DNA of 64,000 nt from Grammothele lineata (taxonomy: Eukaryota > Basidiomycota > Agaricomycetes > Polyporales > Polyporaceae). The position numbers and the translations under genes were made by a program. Shown one piece after another: positions 24,637 through 35,969 of this stretch; positions within the stretch are counted from its first letter, which is position 1, and the number at the start of each line of letters is the position of its first letter. The DNA lies in NCBI GenBank assembly GCA_002150815.3, contig NDFF03000370.1, positions 682,001 to 746,000 of the forward strand, written 5' to 3'. Under the pieces are notes generated by a model. That model searched no databases, was not told the DNA's origin, and was given only the letters and a program-made list of their open reading frames with translations.

Positions 24637-24971
24637 CTAATCCTCCAAGTTGTCGACAGCCTCGTCAGGGTCGTAGCTCTGACTCTTCTTGGTGCCAGTG
24701 CTGGCAACGAACTCGTCCGTGTTCGACGTGCCCTCGAGCTCTTCGAGCTTGCGGCGCGAACGGTCCTTCGCCTCCTCAGACACGTTCGGGTTGCTATCAC
24801 GCATAGGCTCGTTATCGTATTCAACGGAGGACAAGCACGCAAATCACTCACTTGATCGCTGCCTTGTGGCCGCGGGCGACCTGTGGCGCGAAGGTGATCA
24901 GCAGGAAGATCTTACACGGTTGACGCAGAGCTACTGACGTTCTGCGCGTGGGCTTCCTGCTGGGACGGCAT
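24637..24971 (-). CDS. con-6: Conidiation-6 (Con-6) family small protein
   Basis: A 72-residue protein from three exons of 33, 29 and 157 bp (24971-24939, 24880-24852, 24793-24637), with two 58-bp GT-AG introns. The spliced core reads VARGHKAAINNPNVSEEAKD followed by RSRRKLEELEG, matching the Con-6 repeat (G-x-K-A-x-x-x-N-P-x-V-S-x-E-A-K). The rest is hydrophilic and acidic, ending in a DPDEAVDNLED tail. Con-6 proteins were first described as developmentally induced in Neurospora; molecular function is unknown. Neither of the short 5' exons would be found by a simple open-frame scan. Confidence 0.85.
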
Positions 24972-26407
24972 AGCGACGAGTGAGTTGGTGAAGAGTGCGT
25001 AAGAGAAGAGTGGCTCTGAGGTGCGTTTGTGCTCTTTGCAGACGTGTCTTGTCGCCCTTATGTACGTCTCGTCAGCCCCTAGGCCGTTGGCCGTGGCACC
25101 GTCATCGTCCAACATATGACTGCGACAATCTAGACCGGATCCCTCTGTGATGACGGTAATGACGAACATCTCGCAGTGCGCTCCTGCAGCGAAACGGGCT
25201 TTGGCGCCTCTGCAGTACGTTGACGCCGTCGATCCGCTCACATCCAAGCGTCATCACCTTTTCTGGTATGTCACCTTCCTATTCGAGGCTTAGTAGTACT
25301 AATCGTACGCCTCCTAGCTTTGCAAAGGCGATGAATCGCCGTTAGCCACTCCTGAGCATGCCCGTTCTAGATTCATCTTCGTCACTATCACATCTTCCGC
25401 CTTCCGCTTTTCGTCCTTGGACGGGGCAGCGGATCGGCTCACTCGGCCTCTGCTCCTTATGATGTGGGTGATCCTACGTTCAAATGTCAAACAAGCAACG
25501 AAATTACCCGAGCCAGGACCCGCTGGCGGTAGCTTGTGGTACTATTGCTAAGTTTTGCGTCGTCTTCGCGAAGACGTTCAGCCCGTTATGGCTGAACTCT
25601 CCTGCTCTGCTTAAGCCGCGCTTTCCCGGTACCTGAGCCCTTCTCGTCTTCTCCGCGAGTACGGTCCGTCACACGACCGGGATGCAGGCCTCTCCTCTAC
25701 GCAGATCGAGCCCGCTAGGCATGTGCAAATCATCATACCCCTGCGGCAGACCAACGATTGGCGGGCGTTAGGGAGGCTCGGGGAGGAGCATCGTGCGCTG
25801 GCCGGACTTCCGCCGCGGCAACTGCACGCGAGTGACGTAAGTCCGCGAGTACCTCACTCGTCTCGGCACGGAACTTTGTTCTGACCAAGTTACGTCGCTC
25901 AGCCTTGTGTGGAAGTAGAACGAGCCCGGCCTCGCGCCCCGCCGTTGAATCACTATGCATGCACAATCGATTCAAGTATAGCAAGTACCTGCCGCTTCAC
26001 CGGCGGTAGCGCCATTCTTTTCTGATTGTATTAATTATCACCATTAATACCTTCCTTGTACACCATTAAAATTGGAGATTCATGTGTCCTTCGGGAGCTG
26101 CATCGTCAGTATTTGAGAAGTCTATCCGTTTTTGAAGAAACCTCAAGAACGCGTCGTGGCCAGGACGTCAGCACGTGGGACGCACGTGGGATATTTCCTG
26201 GTGACCATAGCTGGTGCGATCCATGACAAATCATCTAGTTATTCCCGTCATCGTCCATCCACACGTAAGGCTGAAGGACGCCTTCAGCACCAATAATCGG
26301 TGCAGGCGACGAGGTCAGTTTTCACTCAATCGGAGGGAATCCCGTATCCGCTACGTCACAGGCTCACAGGGAGTCATCCCGCGCGCGCACAGGAATCGTA
26401 GTATTCT
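24972..26407. other. Intergenic region between con-6 and the first F-box gene
   Basis: No coding region is supported. The interval contains the palindrome and hairpin at 25561-25597 listed separately and an AT-richer stretch around 26020-26080 upstream of the F-box gene. Confidence 0.5.
25561..25597. repeat. Adjacent palindrome and hairpin
   Basis: Bases 25561-25576 (CGTCTTCGCGAAGACG) are a perfect 16-bp palindrome. It is followed, sharing one base, by an 8-bp perfect inverted repeat GTTCAGCC/GGCTGAAC at 25576-25583 and 25590-25597 around a 6-base loop. The arrangement could be a protein-binding site or a structured transcript; no function is known. Confidence 0.7.
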
Positions 26408-28112
26408 ATGGTGAATGCGCTATGGGATCAATCTGCCCGCAAGCGTGCTCTAGGAACATATGACATCCTATGGAAGATATTCCGGGAGGACTATACGTCG
26501 GACGGAAAATTCACGCTCCGTCTATCGCCTGCTGACCTCGCGCGGTGTGCACGAGTTTGCCGCACGTTCTACGATCCTGCGATCCGTGTTCTATGGAACA
26601 CATTAAGCTACTTGCGGCCCCTGTGGTCGCTACTTGCACCACTAGAAACGTCAAGAGCGATACGTACAGCATGGAACCAAGACGAGTTTCTTCGCAAGGT
26701 ATTCCTATACGATTTCATACTCGTGTAAGGCAGCTAGCACTGACTTGTAATCCTTACGACAGATCATCGACTCCCAGTTGTGGAATAACGAAGCTGTCTG
26801 GGATCGCTTCCTCTATCACGCACGACTAGTTTGTCACATAACGCATCCGCACCGCTCTTCACTTGAGGTACAGCGAGAAACACAGCTTATAGAGGCCCTT
26901 TGGGAAAGAAATAGTTGCGAGACTTTTCTCCCCTCCCTCCAGTCCCTCGAAGTGAATTGGAACAACGATCGGTCTATTAGACGCCTCTTCTCGCCTTCTC
27001 TGGTGGGGCTTACAATGCGCGACGAGGGTCAGGACGAGGACGACGCACTGCAATCCACTCTGAATGACCTGCACCGAGACGCCCCAAACCTCAGAGTTTT
27101 CCATCTTAACATCCTCCATGATCGATGTCCTCGCTGGGTCCTAGAGACATTGGCACCTTTCGATACTCTCCGCGCCATATCCATCGACACCTTTGTCCAG
27201 TGCACCGAATTCTACACCCTCGCGTCCTCTAACTCGAACCTGGAGAAGCTGTACATTCGCCTCCAGGCCGATGTTAACCGTCCCTCGCGCCCTCCCATCA
27301 CTCTCACACACTTGCGAGAGCTCTACGTCCATAGCCCTACCGAGGCTCTCATTCAGGCATTTGCTTGGTTCTCCTTCCCAGTTCTTGTCTCCACCAACAT
27401 CTCCGTTTTCGACCAAGCGGCGGGCGATGCCCGCCACCATGCCTGCGCCGCCTCTATCGCTCGTGCGATGTCTCCAGGCCACTCCCTCCGCTCCCTCACC
27501 CTCACCTTCAACAGCGCCTTCCACGGGCCGCCAACAAGGCTTCCCCCCTTCCCACCCGCCGCCACGCCACACGCGCCCCCACCCCCTGTCGCGCTCGCAG
27601 ACATCCTTGCGCCGCTCACACCAGCATCGGGGGCGCTCGAGGCCTTCCGCCTGCGCTTTGACGGTCCGCTCATGCTCGCCGCGGACGACGTTACGCTGGC
27701 GGACGCCGCGCGCGGCTGGCCCCGCCTTCGCGCGCTGCGCCTCGACTTCCGCACGTGGCACCCCGCGGGGCCCGTCCCGAGCGCGCGCACGCTCGCGCAT
27801 CTCGCGGGGTCGTGCCCCCGCCTTATGGAACTCGTGCTGCCGTACCTCGACCCGGGAGTGGACATACAAGACATCGAGGAACGGTGGCCGAAGGAGATGG
27901 GGAGGACGCACGGGCTTCGCAGGTTGTTCATCGCGGACGACAGGCTGCGCGTACGGTCGACGGAGGAGGATGTGTCGCGCGCGGTGGACGCGGTGGATAG
28001 AATGTTCCCGGTGCTCGATCTGAGTTTCCGCGAGGTCATCAGGCATCAGGATATGCTGTGGACGACGGTGTTCGACCGGCTGCGAAAGCGGCGTCGCGCG
28101 CGTTTGGGGTAG
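26408..28112 (+). CDS. F-box-like protein with degenerate leucine-rich repeats
   Basis: A 546-residue protein from two exons (26408-26698, 26763-28112). The N-terminus holds an F-box-like segment: YDILWKIFREDY, then LSPADLARCARVCRTFYDPA and IRVLWNTLSYLRPLWSLLAP, as in the large mushroom F-box families that present substrates to SCF ubiquitin ligases. The remainder has leucine-rich-repeat-like strands such as NLRVFHLNIL, LEKLYIRLQA, LRELYVHS and LMELVLPYLD, with a proline-rich loop in the middle and a basic C-terminus (RLRKRRRARLG). It is a paralogue of the gene at 32322-34080: the N-terminal block and the terminal LELPYLD-type motif align. Confidence 0.75.
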
Positions 28113-28308
28113 GGTGTTGGGATCGAGCAGCCGAACAGGCAGGAAAGAGAGATGCGAGAGAAATCCAGTCTATTTTTCAACCCCTATCCCGAAGGACTTG
28201 CGTACATGCGTGTGCGCCGCTGGTGATACAACTGATACCAAAGAAGAAGACACTCTAGCACTCCACGAGGCCTTTTCGCCCCTTCTCCCCCACTCCTGCC
28301 TCTGCTAC

Positions 28309-30109
28309 TTAGAGGCACTGAGAGTAGTCTGCGCGAGGATGATACCGTCAGCCGATATTGGCAGCAAACGGGAGAAGTGCAGCACTCACAGGGATTGAGG
28401 ACGGTGCAGGTCGAGCCCGCCGCGCAGGCAGTCGGGCCGGTCCAGCCCTGACCACCGCACTGGCCGTACTTGGTCTGGGTGCCGCTGCCCGTGGGGGTCG
28501 AGACGGGGACGGAAGTCGACGAGGGGCCAGAAGGCGACGAGGGGGGAGTACCAGCTAGGAGGTCGCTGGGCGTCAGCAGCGTAACGAAGCGCGGACAAAA
28601 TTGCACGTACCACCAGCACCAGTGAAGGTCGAGTTGAGGGTGCCGACCTTGATGTTGGAGTAGGTGACCTTGATGCTACCGCCGTTGGCCTCAACGTCTG
28701 CGGGCTTGCCGGAGGTGGTCGCGCACGTGCCGCGGGCAACACCGGGCTGCGAGGGGTCGAGGTTGGTGGGGTAGTCGGAGTCGAGCCAGAGCATGTCGAC
28801 AGCGTAGTCGTCCCAGATCGAGAGGACGAGAACCATACCCTTCTTGAATGCAGCGCCGAGCTGGGCGAGACCGCCGTAGCTCTTGAACGCGTTGGTGTCA
28901 TCGAACGCGGTCTTCTGGGCGTCGCACCACGAGTCGGTGATCGAGTTACCGGTGACACCGGTGATGGTCGACTGCGAGTTCGGGATGGTGACGCCGTTCT
29001 GGACGTAGAAGCGGCGGATCTCGGAGAGAGTACCGTCAGCAGTGCCATCGTCGGTGATGAACTGGGTCACGACGGTGATCTTCTGAGTGGTGTCGATGGT
29101 CATACCAGGGCCGTAGAAGGAGGTATCGCCCATGCGGAAGGAGTTGAAGTCGCAGCCAGCCTGGATCAATGCGCGGTCAGAATGATGATTATGGAGACAA
29201 GTCTCGTGGGGTATACCTGGTCGCAAGTGGACGTGCACTCGTCACCAGTGCAGGCAGTGAGGCCGGTACCCGTGCAAGGGTGGGGAGTGTAGGCCGCAGA
29301 GATCGTGTTCGCCTCCCAGATATCCATCTCAGTGCAGCAGGCACCCGTGGAACCAGTGCCAGAGTTGGCAGAGGTGCCGTTCCAGCCCTCGACGTTAGCC
29401 TAAGCGTCAATGTGTGAGCTCTATGAACGCTAGGTGATGGGCTAAAAGAGCACAAACCGTGCCGGAGATGAACTTGATGTCCTTGGGGCACTGCGAGTCG
29501 CAGTAACCCGTACCGAACTTGGCACCCGCGTTGTTGTTGCCAACACCCATGTCACCGTTGGCAGACATGGCCGAGAAGTAGACGGCGCCGTTGAGACCGC
29601 AGGGGAGGGTCGAAAGGTCGACGTCGAAAGTGAACTCCTGGTTGAGGAGGTTGAAGGTCTCGTAGGTCGCCTCGTCCTTCAGGAGGTAGAGACGCGAGCC
29701 AACGTTGGAACCGGTCTTGAAGGCGAGGGTGAGCGCGTTGCCGGAGGTGGTAACACCGTAAGTGCCGGAGTAGTCAGCGCCGTCGAGCGCGCAATTCTTC
29801 GCACAGGTCGCGCCATCAGGGCAGTAGGTGGCATCCCACTCGTTACCGGTGTAGCAGTTCTAGTATTCGTGGGTCAGGAGTGGCATTACTAGAAGTGGCT
29901 GGCGTGGCACTTACGGTGTAGCCAGCGGTGTCGTGGACCCAGCGCCAGTTGGCATCGAGGGTGACCGAACCCTGAACGTTAGTGCAGCCGGAGGCCGTGC
30001 ACTGAGCCCAGGTAAGGCTTGGGTGGGTTTCGGCCGTCTGAGTGCCCGCCTGCTGAGCAGCGACGGTGGCGAGGTAGACGAAGGCGGAGAGGGCGGCGGC
30101 GCGGAACAT
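28309..30109 (-). CDS. cel7: Secreted family 7 cellobiohydrolase with C-terminal CBM1
   Basis: Exo-acting cellulase releasing cellobiose from reducing chain ends. A signal peptide ([20 protein letters not shown]) is followed by the GH7 catalytic domain with [39 protein letters not shown] and the catalytic motif TEMDIWEAN holding nucleophile, assisting aspartate and acid/base glutamate. The late loop [11 protein letters not shown] and GVARGTC are conserved. A Thr/Ser/Pro linker leads to a CBM1: [20 protein letters not shown], then [14 protein letters not shown], with the three aromatic surface residues and four cysteines. Six exons; introns interrupt GYT/NC, SGT/AN, DQ/AGC, the linker and the CBM (codon split at the first Tyr of YYSQCL). 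It would act outside the cell in lignocellulose breakdown. Confidence 0.97.
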
Positions 30110-32321
30110 GGCGGATGAGACGATGCGACCGTTGGAGGACCGTAAGACCGTTGGCTGGTGCTGTTCCAAAGGCCCCAGGAGGCCAGGTTTTATACCCCTC
30201 CAAGACTGCTCTCGAAGGGCAGCGCGTCATACTCAGGCAGTGAGCCCGGGTGGGCGTCGGAGAATTTGGACGTTGTCCCGAAGATAATGCACGTCGTCCT
30301 GAGCTGGTCAAGTGGTCAGTGCTGGGCTGAGGAGGCGCAACGTCCCTGTTTGCTCGTCCCGTGAGGGACAAGCGATCACAGATCCCGGGAGCGACGTCCG
30401 CCTCGGGTTCGAAGCACGGGACGGAAGCACGCGCTATTCAGTCCGCGCGGGCCAGTGTACAGCCGCAACCGCGAAGTCAAACGGTCCGGACCGTGTCGAT
30501 CAGTGCTGGTAGACTTTTGGCGAAGGAGCACAGCGTCGAGGATCGTTGTGGAGCCCTCTCGCGACCGAGATGCGAATAGTCGAGGCGAGGGAGCAAAGCT
30601 CTAGTCGCGTTGCTTCGAGGCTCCACTCGTGCGGAGGACGGACGAGTTCTCCTCCAGAGGCCGTTCGGCATCAGCAACCACTGGACCAGATTCTACCGCT
30701 GGGCCACTTTCTCCGAGCTCGCGCCGCTCATCCGTGACCCCGGCGTCGACCCGGAAGAGGGCTGCACTACTTCTCCGCGCGCCTGGTCGGATGAACCTCG
30801 CGCTCGCGTCTTGGAGATTTTGCACACAGCAAGCGAGAGCGTCGGTTCCTGTCTTGTGCTCTGCTGCCCACTGAGTCGTGTAGCATCCACAACAACAGAG
30901 GCCGTCTGCGGTTGTCTTGCGAGACAAGCAAAAGACGAGATAAACCCGACGGAAGGTGCTCATACCAAAGTATTTTCGTCGATTGGCTACCGTCACTGGA
31001 AGAGGCAAGTTCAAATGATCCGCAGACGTTTGCGCTTCGGGTGGTCCGGGGCTACAGGTGGCAACGAACTCTGCCGTTCACCTCGTGATCACACTCTCCG
31101 CGCCCAATATGCGGTGGCAGTAGGACCGATCCTACATCAATGCACGTGGCTGACTTCAACTTCGGACGCATACGAGGTAGTTCGTAGGAGCTAGCGTACC
31201 GCGGTATCAGTGTTGAAATAAAAGGTCTGTTGAATCAGCTTCACAACAGAACCAGAAAGTTGCCGCGTTCACCATTCCCCAACCGCTTGAGCAGATTATC
31301 GAGGGGGAGGGACAACCTGGCACATGTGCACGCAGACTTCTTCCAAGACGTAGGATGAACACCTTCGACGACGGCGCGTGTCACGAGGAGCAGGCGTTCA
31401 TCCGATCCGACGCGTTACTGGCGACACCGGTGATGTCTCGGACGTTTTTCAAGGTGCTTTCCAAGAGAGCATTTGAACGCGATGTCGTCGAAGGATTAAA
31501 CACAATGCGAGTGGTGAGATGTGGCACTAGGTTGATTTGAGTCAAGCCGCACGAAAAACAAGGGATCCCAAGGTGGTGACTCGGGCAAGTGAGGTAGAGC
31601 TGAAGGTCCAAGTTCAAGCACGCGAGTTCCGGGAGTCGTGTCAGCGACGGAAACAGCGTGAGCGCGCGCTTGAAATCTGAGATCTGAGGGCCGATTTTCG
31701 GTCTAGACGCCGTGTTGGGCGCTTCCATGCGACCACGCCTCGTCCACTCCTCCGCTTCGTCCACTGTGTACGTCTAGACTCGACAGCGGCAGGCTCAACC
31801 GACTCTGATGGCGCGAACGCGCGCTCAACGATTCACAAGCTCCTCAAAAGCGTTCTGGCGTTGGGCCGCTGTCAACCGCAATCGGTGACACCTGTGCCTG
31901 TGGATGTCGGCGGAGTGCGGGTGGCATGGGACCGAGCGGGCCATCGAGACCGGCACAGCGAGCGCTGAGCGCCGCCTCGAAGGCGTGAAGAGTCAGTGGC
32001 AGAGTCGTGTAGAGCACTGGCGGGGCCGACTCTCCAACAGATTGGATTTATATGCAGAGTCTGTCGTAACTCATTTCCTCGTATAGCGCACGTCATCCCC
32101 TCCCTCAGTAGTGCGCGGAATTGGTCTGCCTAGGGGAGACTAGACTGAACCCACATGGACTTCGATCTTGACCTCGACGAATGTCTCGTATTCCAGCAAA
32201 TCATCCCGGGCACTGAAGAGCCAACCGGCAGTGCAACAGAGAGCAGAGTTGTCCACCCTGAGGTAGTAGATGATCTCGTCCCCGAGAATGATTTGACCAG
32301 TGAGTTCGTTCCGCGCTAATC
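30110..32321. other. Intergenic region: cellobiohydrolase promoter and upstream sequence
   Basis: Left part is the cellobiohydrolase promoter (TATA listed separately). From 30600 to 31200 long overlapping open frames run on both strands without recognisable domains. The segment 32155-32305 begins with an ATG followed by an acidic open frame (MDFDLDLDECLVFQQIIPG) that could be a 5' exon of the next F-box gene, but I could not find a splice that keeps frame. Confidence 0.4.
30188..30195 (-). promoter_or_regulatory. TATA box of the cellobiohydrolase gene
   Basis: GTATAAAA on the minus strand lies about 80 bp upstream of the ATG, an ideal position for a highly expressed secreted-enzyme gene. A CTGGGG element, matching the SYGGRG binding consensus of the carbon-catabolite repressor CreA/Cre1, lies between the TATA box and the ATG; its use here is inference. 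Confidence 0.7.
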
Positions 32322-34080
32322 GTGGTCAGCATAGAACACGAATCAGTTCCCCTAGGCTTTCATGCATGCCATCAAGCCTTGAGTAACCAAGACATCCTAC
32401 TCCATATATTTGAAACGGGGTTCGTTGTCAATGTAGAAGCCCGTCTGCAACCTGAGTACGAACGCCGGCCCAACCGTCGCTGGCTAGCACGTTGTGCACA
32501 CGTCAGCAAGTCTTTTAGCGACCCTGCGCTGCAAGTTCTTTGGCGTGAACTCGATTCTCTGGTACCCCTGTGGTATCTCATTGCCCCTATCGACCTCCCG
32601 CGGGTGCACCATTTTAATAAGCGTCTCAAGCTAGACAGAGTAAGCTCTGTCTCACAATGATTCTCGCCAGTTCATAACTTGGCCTTGTAAACAGATCACT
32701 GAAGCAAAGCTGTACAACGACCCGGCTCGCTGGGAGCGCTTCAGGCAGTACGCAAGAAGAACTCGGACGCTAATCCACGACACTACAAATGGTTATCAAT
32801 CAGCACTTTCACGCCTGGTCCGGGCTTTGTTAGTACGCAACGACGGACAGCCCCTTCTCCCTCGGCTTCACACACTTCATCGAACACATTCCTCATGGGG
32901 TGAGGACTGGCAGTCCTTCACCTTGGCTCTCCCGCCCACCCTCGTGACCATCAAGCTCAATGTCCCTTCACCTGAACGTCACAAGTCGGCAAGCCCCCTG
33001 GAATCAATACTGCACGACCTTGCAAGCGTTTCCCCTGGATTGGAAAATATTACCATTAGCTTGGAGGAGACACAACCTGCAGAATGGTTCGCGAACGCGC
33101 TGGCCCGGTTTCCTCGTCTTAAATATCTGGAGTGGTATATGAACTGCGACGTCTCCGTCCTGCCCGCCTTCGCAAAAAATGTGCATCTCCAAACCCTCAA
33201 TCTGGTCTTGTATCAATCTGCAGATAGAGCCTCCTCCCTCATCGGCGCATGCTTGCAGTTTGCTCACCTTGATACCCTCATCGTCAACGGCGGAAGTGGT
33301 GTGCTGATCCCCTTCTTCGAGGCACTTGACGCTCCCTTGCTCCACACCGTCCACGTCTACATCGGAAATTCACCCCCTAACCAACACCCTACACGTAACC
33401 TCCCCTCCGCTCTCTCCGCCGTTTGTGGCGCTCTCTCCCCAGAGCGCGTGCGCGAGTTCCACGTTGTCCTCACGCCCGGCACCCATGGAATGCGTTTCGG
33501 TCGCAACGCGGACCCCAACGACCGAGAACCGCTCCCGCTCGCCGATATCCTCAAACCTGTGTACACCCTCCGCGCGCTCGATATACTCACCATCGAGCTA
33601 CGTGGCGGGAGGTTGCGGCTTGCAGCAACCGACGCGGACGTGCGCGGGGTGGCGAGTGCGTGGCCCGCGCTTCGGCGTTTCGGGCTCGTGAGTGGACAGG
33701 ACCCTGCTCCCGCACCGAGCATCGCAGTGCTAGAGGCATTCGCGCGTGGATGTTCTGCTTTGGAAGAGCTTGAGCTGCCGTATTTGGACCATACTGTGCC
33801 GCCGCCGGAGCTTGGCGGGAATGAGGCTCCGAAGGCCCACCAGCTGAGGAGCCTGACGATCGGGTCGAATTGGCAACTGAAGAATTTCGACCCTGCAGAC
33901 CCGTTGGTGGAAAAGTTTGCTGCATACATACATCACTGGTTCCCAAAAGCTACCAACGTATCGGTGAAGTCCGGAAGAAGGGATACCTATGTGTGGGAAC
34001 AGGTTGTTCGTCGAGTTCGGGGTGACCCTGTCGTACCTCTCCCAGCGCCGCCCAATTTCTTCTCAAGCTATGGCAAGTAG
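32322..34080 (+). CDS. F-box-like protein, paralogue of the 26408 gene
   Basis: Two exons (32322-32639, 32695-34080) give 567 residues. The N-terminal block SNQDILLHIFETGF, WLARCAHVSKSFSDPALQVL and WRELDSLVPLWYLIAPID aligns with the first F-box gene and with mushroom F-box proteins. The body is leucine-rich-repeat-like (LKYLEWYMNCDVSVLPAFA, LQTLNLVLYQ, LEELELPYLDHTVPPPELGG). The ATG at 32322 is the first in this frame after stops, but the true start may lie in an upstream exon near 32155. Proposed role: substrate adaptor of an SCF ubiquitin ligase; substrate unknown. It is on the same strand as its paralogue, with the cellobiohydrolase between them. Confidence 0.72.
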
Positions 34081-34242
34081 TTTGTGGTATCGATTTCATC
34101 CGCAGGGAGAGTATGTATCCGTACATCGTTAGGTATACACGCATTTCCCCCAGTCCCACAAAGTGATACAAGAACACAAGAACACTGTTCCTTTCCCCCA
34201 TCGTACACCATCATAGTACATCCTCCTGCCTCCGGCTAGCGC

Positions 34243-35969
34243 TCAAGCCGACACAATAGAGAGCGTGTACGTCTTGCTGTGGCTCGAACCTGTGAAGACG
34301 GTCTCCTGCGCGGTCCCGCTGGGCGTCGCGTCACTTGAGAACGTGGTCGAACCTCCGAACGCGAGCAGCAGGTTGCTGCCGGAGGTCACAGCCGAGAACG
34401 TGGACGCGCTCACGCCGCTGCCGCACGTAAGCTGGCCACTGGAGACACCGCAGGAGCCCTTCGAGGTCTTCATCGTGAACGAGCTCGTCGTGCCGGAGAA
34501 GGTGTACGTCGCGAGCGTCTGCACGGACCACGTCCCCCCGGTAAGGAGACCGCCGGTCGTGCTGGCCTCAATCGTGCCCTTGGAGGGGAGCGAGCCCGAG
34601 CCGCCGGTGGGCGTGCTGCCGCCCTAAATATGTCGTAAATATTCCGCCGAGGGATACGAGCGCCGCGCGCACGAGACTCACGGAGGTGGTAGTGGTAGAG
34701 GTAGGGGAACCAGACTTGGGTGGGTACTTGATGCCGCTGGAGCCGCACGAGCCCTTCGAAGGTGCGTCGATGGCGACGAACTCGCCATCAATGACAGAGC
34801 CCTTGAGGTTGAAGTACCACTCGATCGCGTTCAGCGTGCTGCCGTCGCAGTTGAGTGCGGGGGTGACGCCCGAGGCGCTCTTGAGGGCGGAGGTGAGCGT
34901 GGAGAGCGTGAACGTCTTGCTCGAAGAAGGCGTGATGCCAGCGTCGGCGAGCCAGTCGTAGGTCGGCAGTGTCTTGAAGAGTTTAACGACGGTTTGGAAG
35001 AACGCTACGGCCTCAGCACCCTTGGCGCTGCCAGAAGGCAGACAGGAAGTCTTGAGGGTGCTGTAGCACGTGCCGTGCGTGCTCCATTCGTGCTGGATAG
35101 ACCGCAGATCAGTAACACCGACCAGGCTGCGCTTGGAGCCAATAAGCTCACCTCCCAGAACTGCTCGTTCTCGCCATTGATGTCGACCCAGAACTGTGAT
35201 AGTTATGTTAGTGTAAAACCGCCTTCGCCTTGTTGTTGAAACGCACCTCCTCCATAAACGAGAGGGTGTCGCTGGCACCCTGGTTAGTCAGGAGCTGAGG
35301 AAAACGAAATCATCATTCATTGATCGCTTCAAAGAGAGCGCCAGACTTACACTGGCAATGCCCGTGTAGTCCCGAGACGAGTCGCAGTTCTCCGAGAACG
35401 TGCCATCGCAGCTGCAACGTGCGTCAAGGTCAGAACAAACTCCCGAAGTCCGAGATCAGCCTGCGAGCGACTGACTTGTCGGGCCAGAGACCTGCAACCA
35501 TCAGATAAGATTAGATGCCCCGCACTTCCCAACCATCGCCATAACGCCGGCTGGCCGAAGGGTTGGAGACGTACCGTGGATGGTCCAGCTGTTCGACGGT
35601 CCCGTCGACGGGTCCGTGTCCCAGAACTGCGTCTGAAGGAGCAGGCCCTGTACACCCGAAGTCCGACTTCCCTCAGCACCCTGCACTCTTCTACCCCAAC
35701 GGTAGACGATCAGTAGGCGGAATGACACGCACCCCGGGGGCTTCGAAGCAGCAAAGGTCGGTCTCCTTCGTTGTGTTGTGGCACGACGCGGGGCCGCTTG
35801 TACCGCAACCGGAGCTAATCCGCTTGAAGAGGTGCATCGGGTCCACCGGCGACACGAGCGACGGCGACGGGCTCGCGAGCGCAGCGCCGGCAAGGGCGCC
35901 CACCGCGGCGGCAAGGGCAGCTGTGGCGATCATAGCGTGCAGGTCGTCGGAGAGGCGAGAGCTGGACAC
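34243..35969 (-). CDS. Secreted ribonuclease T2 with C-terminal extension
   Basis: Acid endoribonuclease cutting single-stranded RNA through a 2',3'-cyclic intermediate. The two catalytic motifs are present: SWTIHGLWPDK (CAS I, assembled across an intron whose donor follows the first base of the glycine codon) and EHEWSTHGTCYS (CAS II). The N-terminus has a hydrophobic segment ATAALAAAVGALAGAALA, a signal peptide; I chose the first ATG after a TATA element, but the ATG at 35933, twelve residues on, is possible. After the catalytic domain comes a Ser/Thr/Gly linker and a domain of about 100 residues rich in beta strands and threonine (TTGGLLTGGTWSVQTLATYT to the end). Similar tails occur in some fungal T2 enzymes; function unknown. 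Many cysteines fit extracellular folding. Confidence 0.92.

Noticed and set aside
27141..28046. Long minus-strand open frame antisense to the first F-box gene
   Set aside because: It is a shadow of the GC-rich coding strand: arginine-rich, no domain, and the plus strand has the conserved F-box and repeat motifs.
30400..30425. tRNA B-box-like GGGTTCGAAGC
   Set aside because: No matching A-box, acceptor stem or anticodon arm nearby.
30610..31194. Plus-strand open frame of 194 codons
   Set aside because: No domain, overlapping open frames of similar length on the other strand, and it lies in the cellobiohydrolase upstream region.
32155..32305. Upstream acidic open frame as 5' exon of the second F-box gene
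   Set aside because: The only splice that keeps frame would need a 30-bp intron, shorter than any other here; left as a possibility only.
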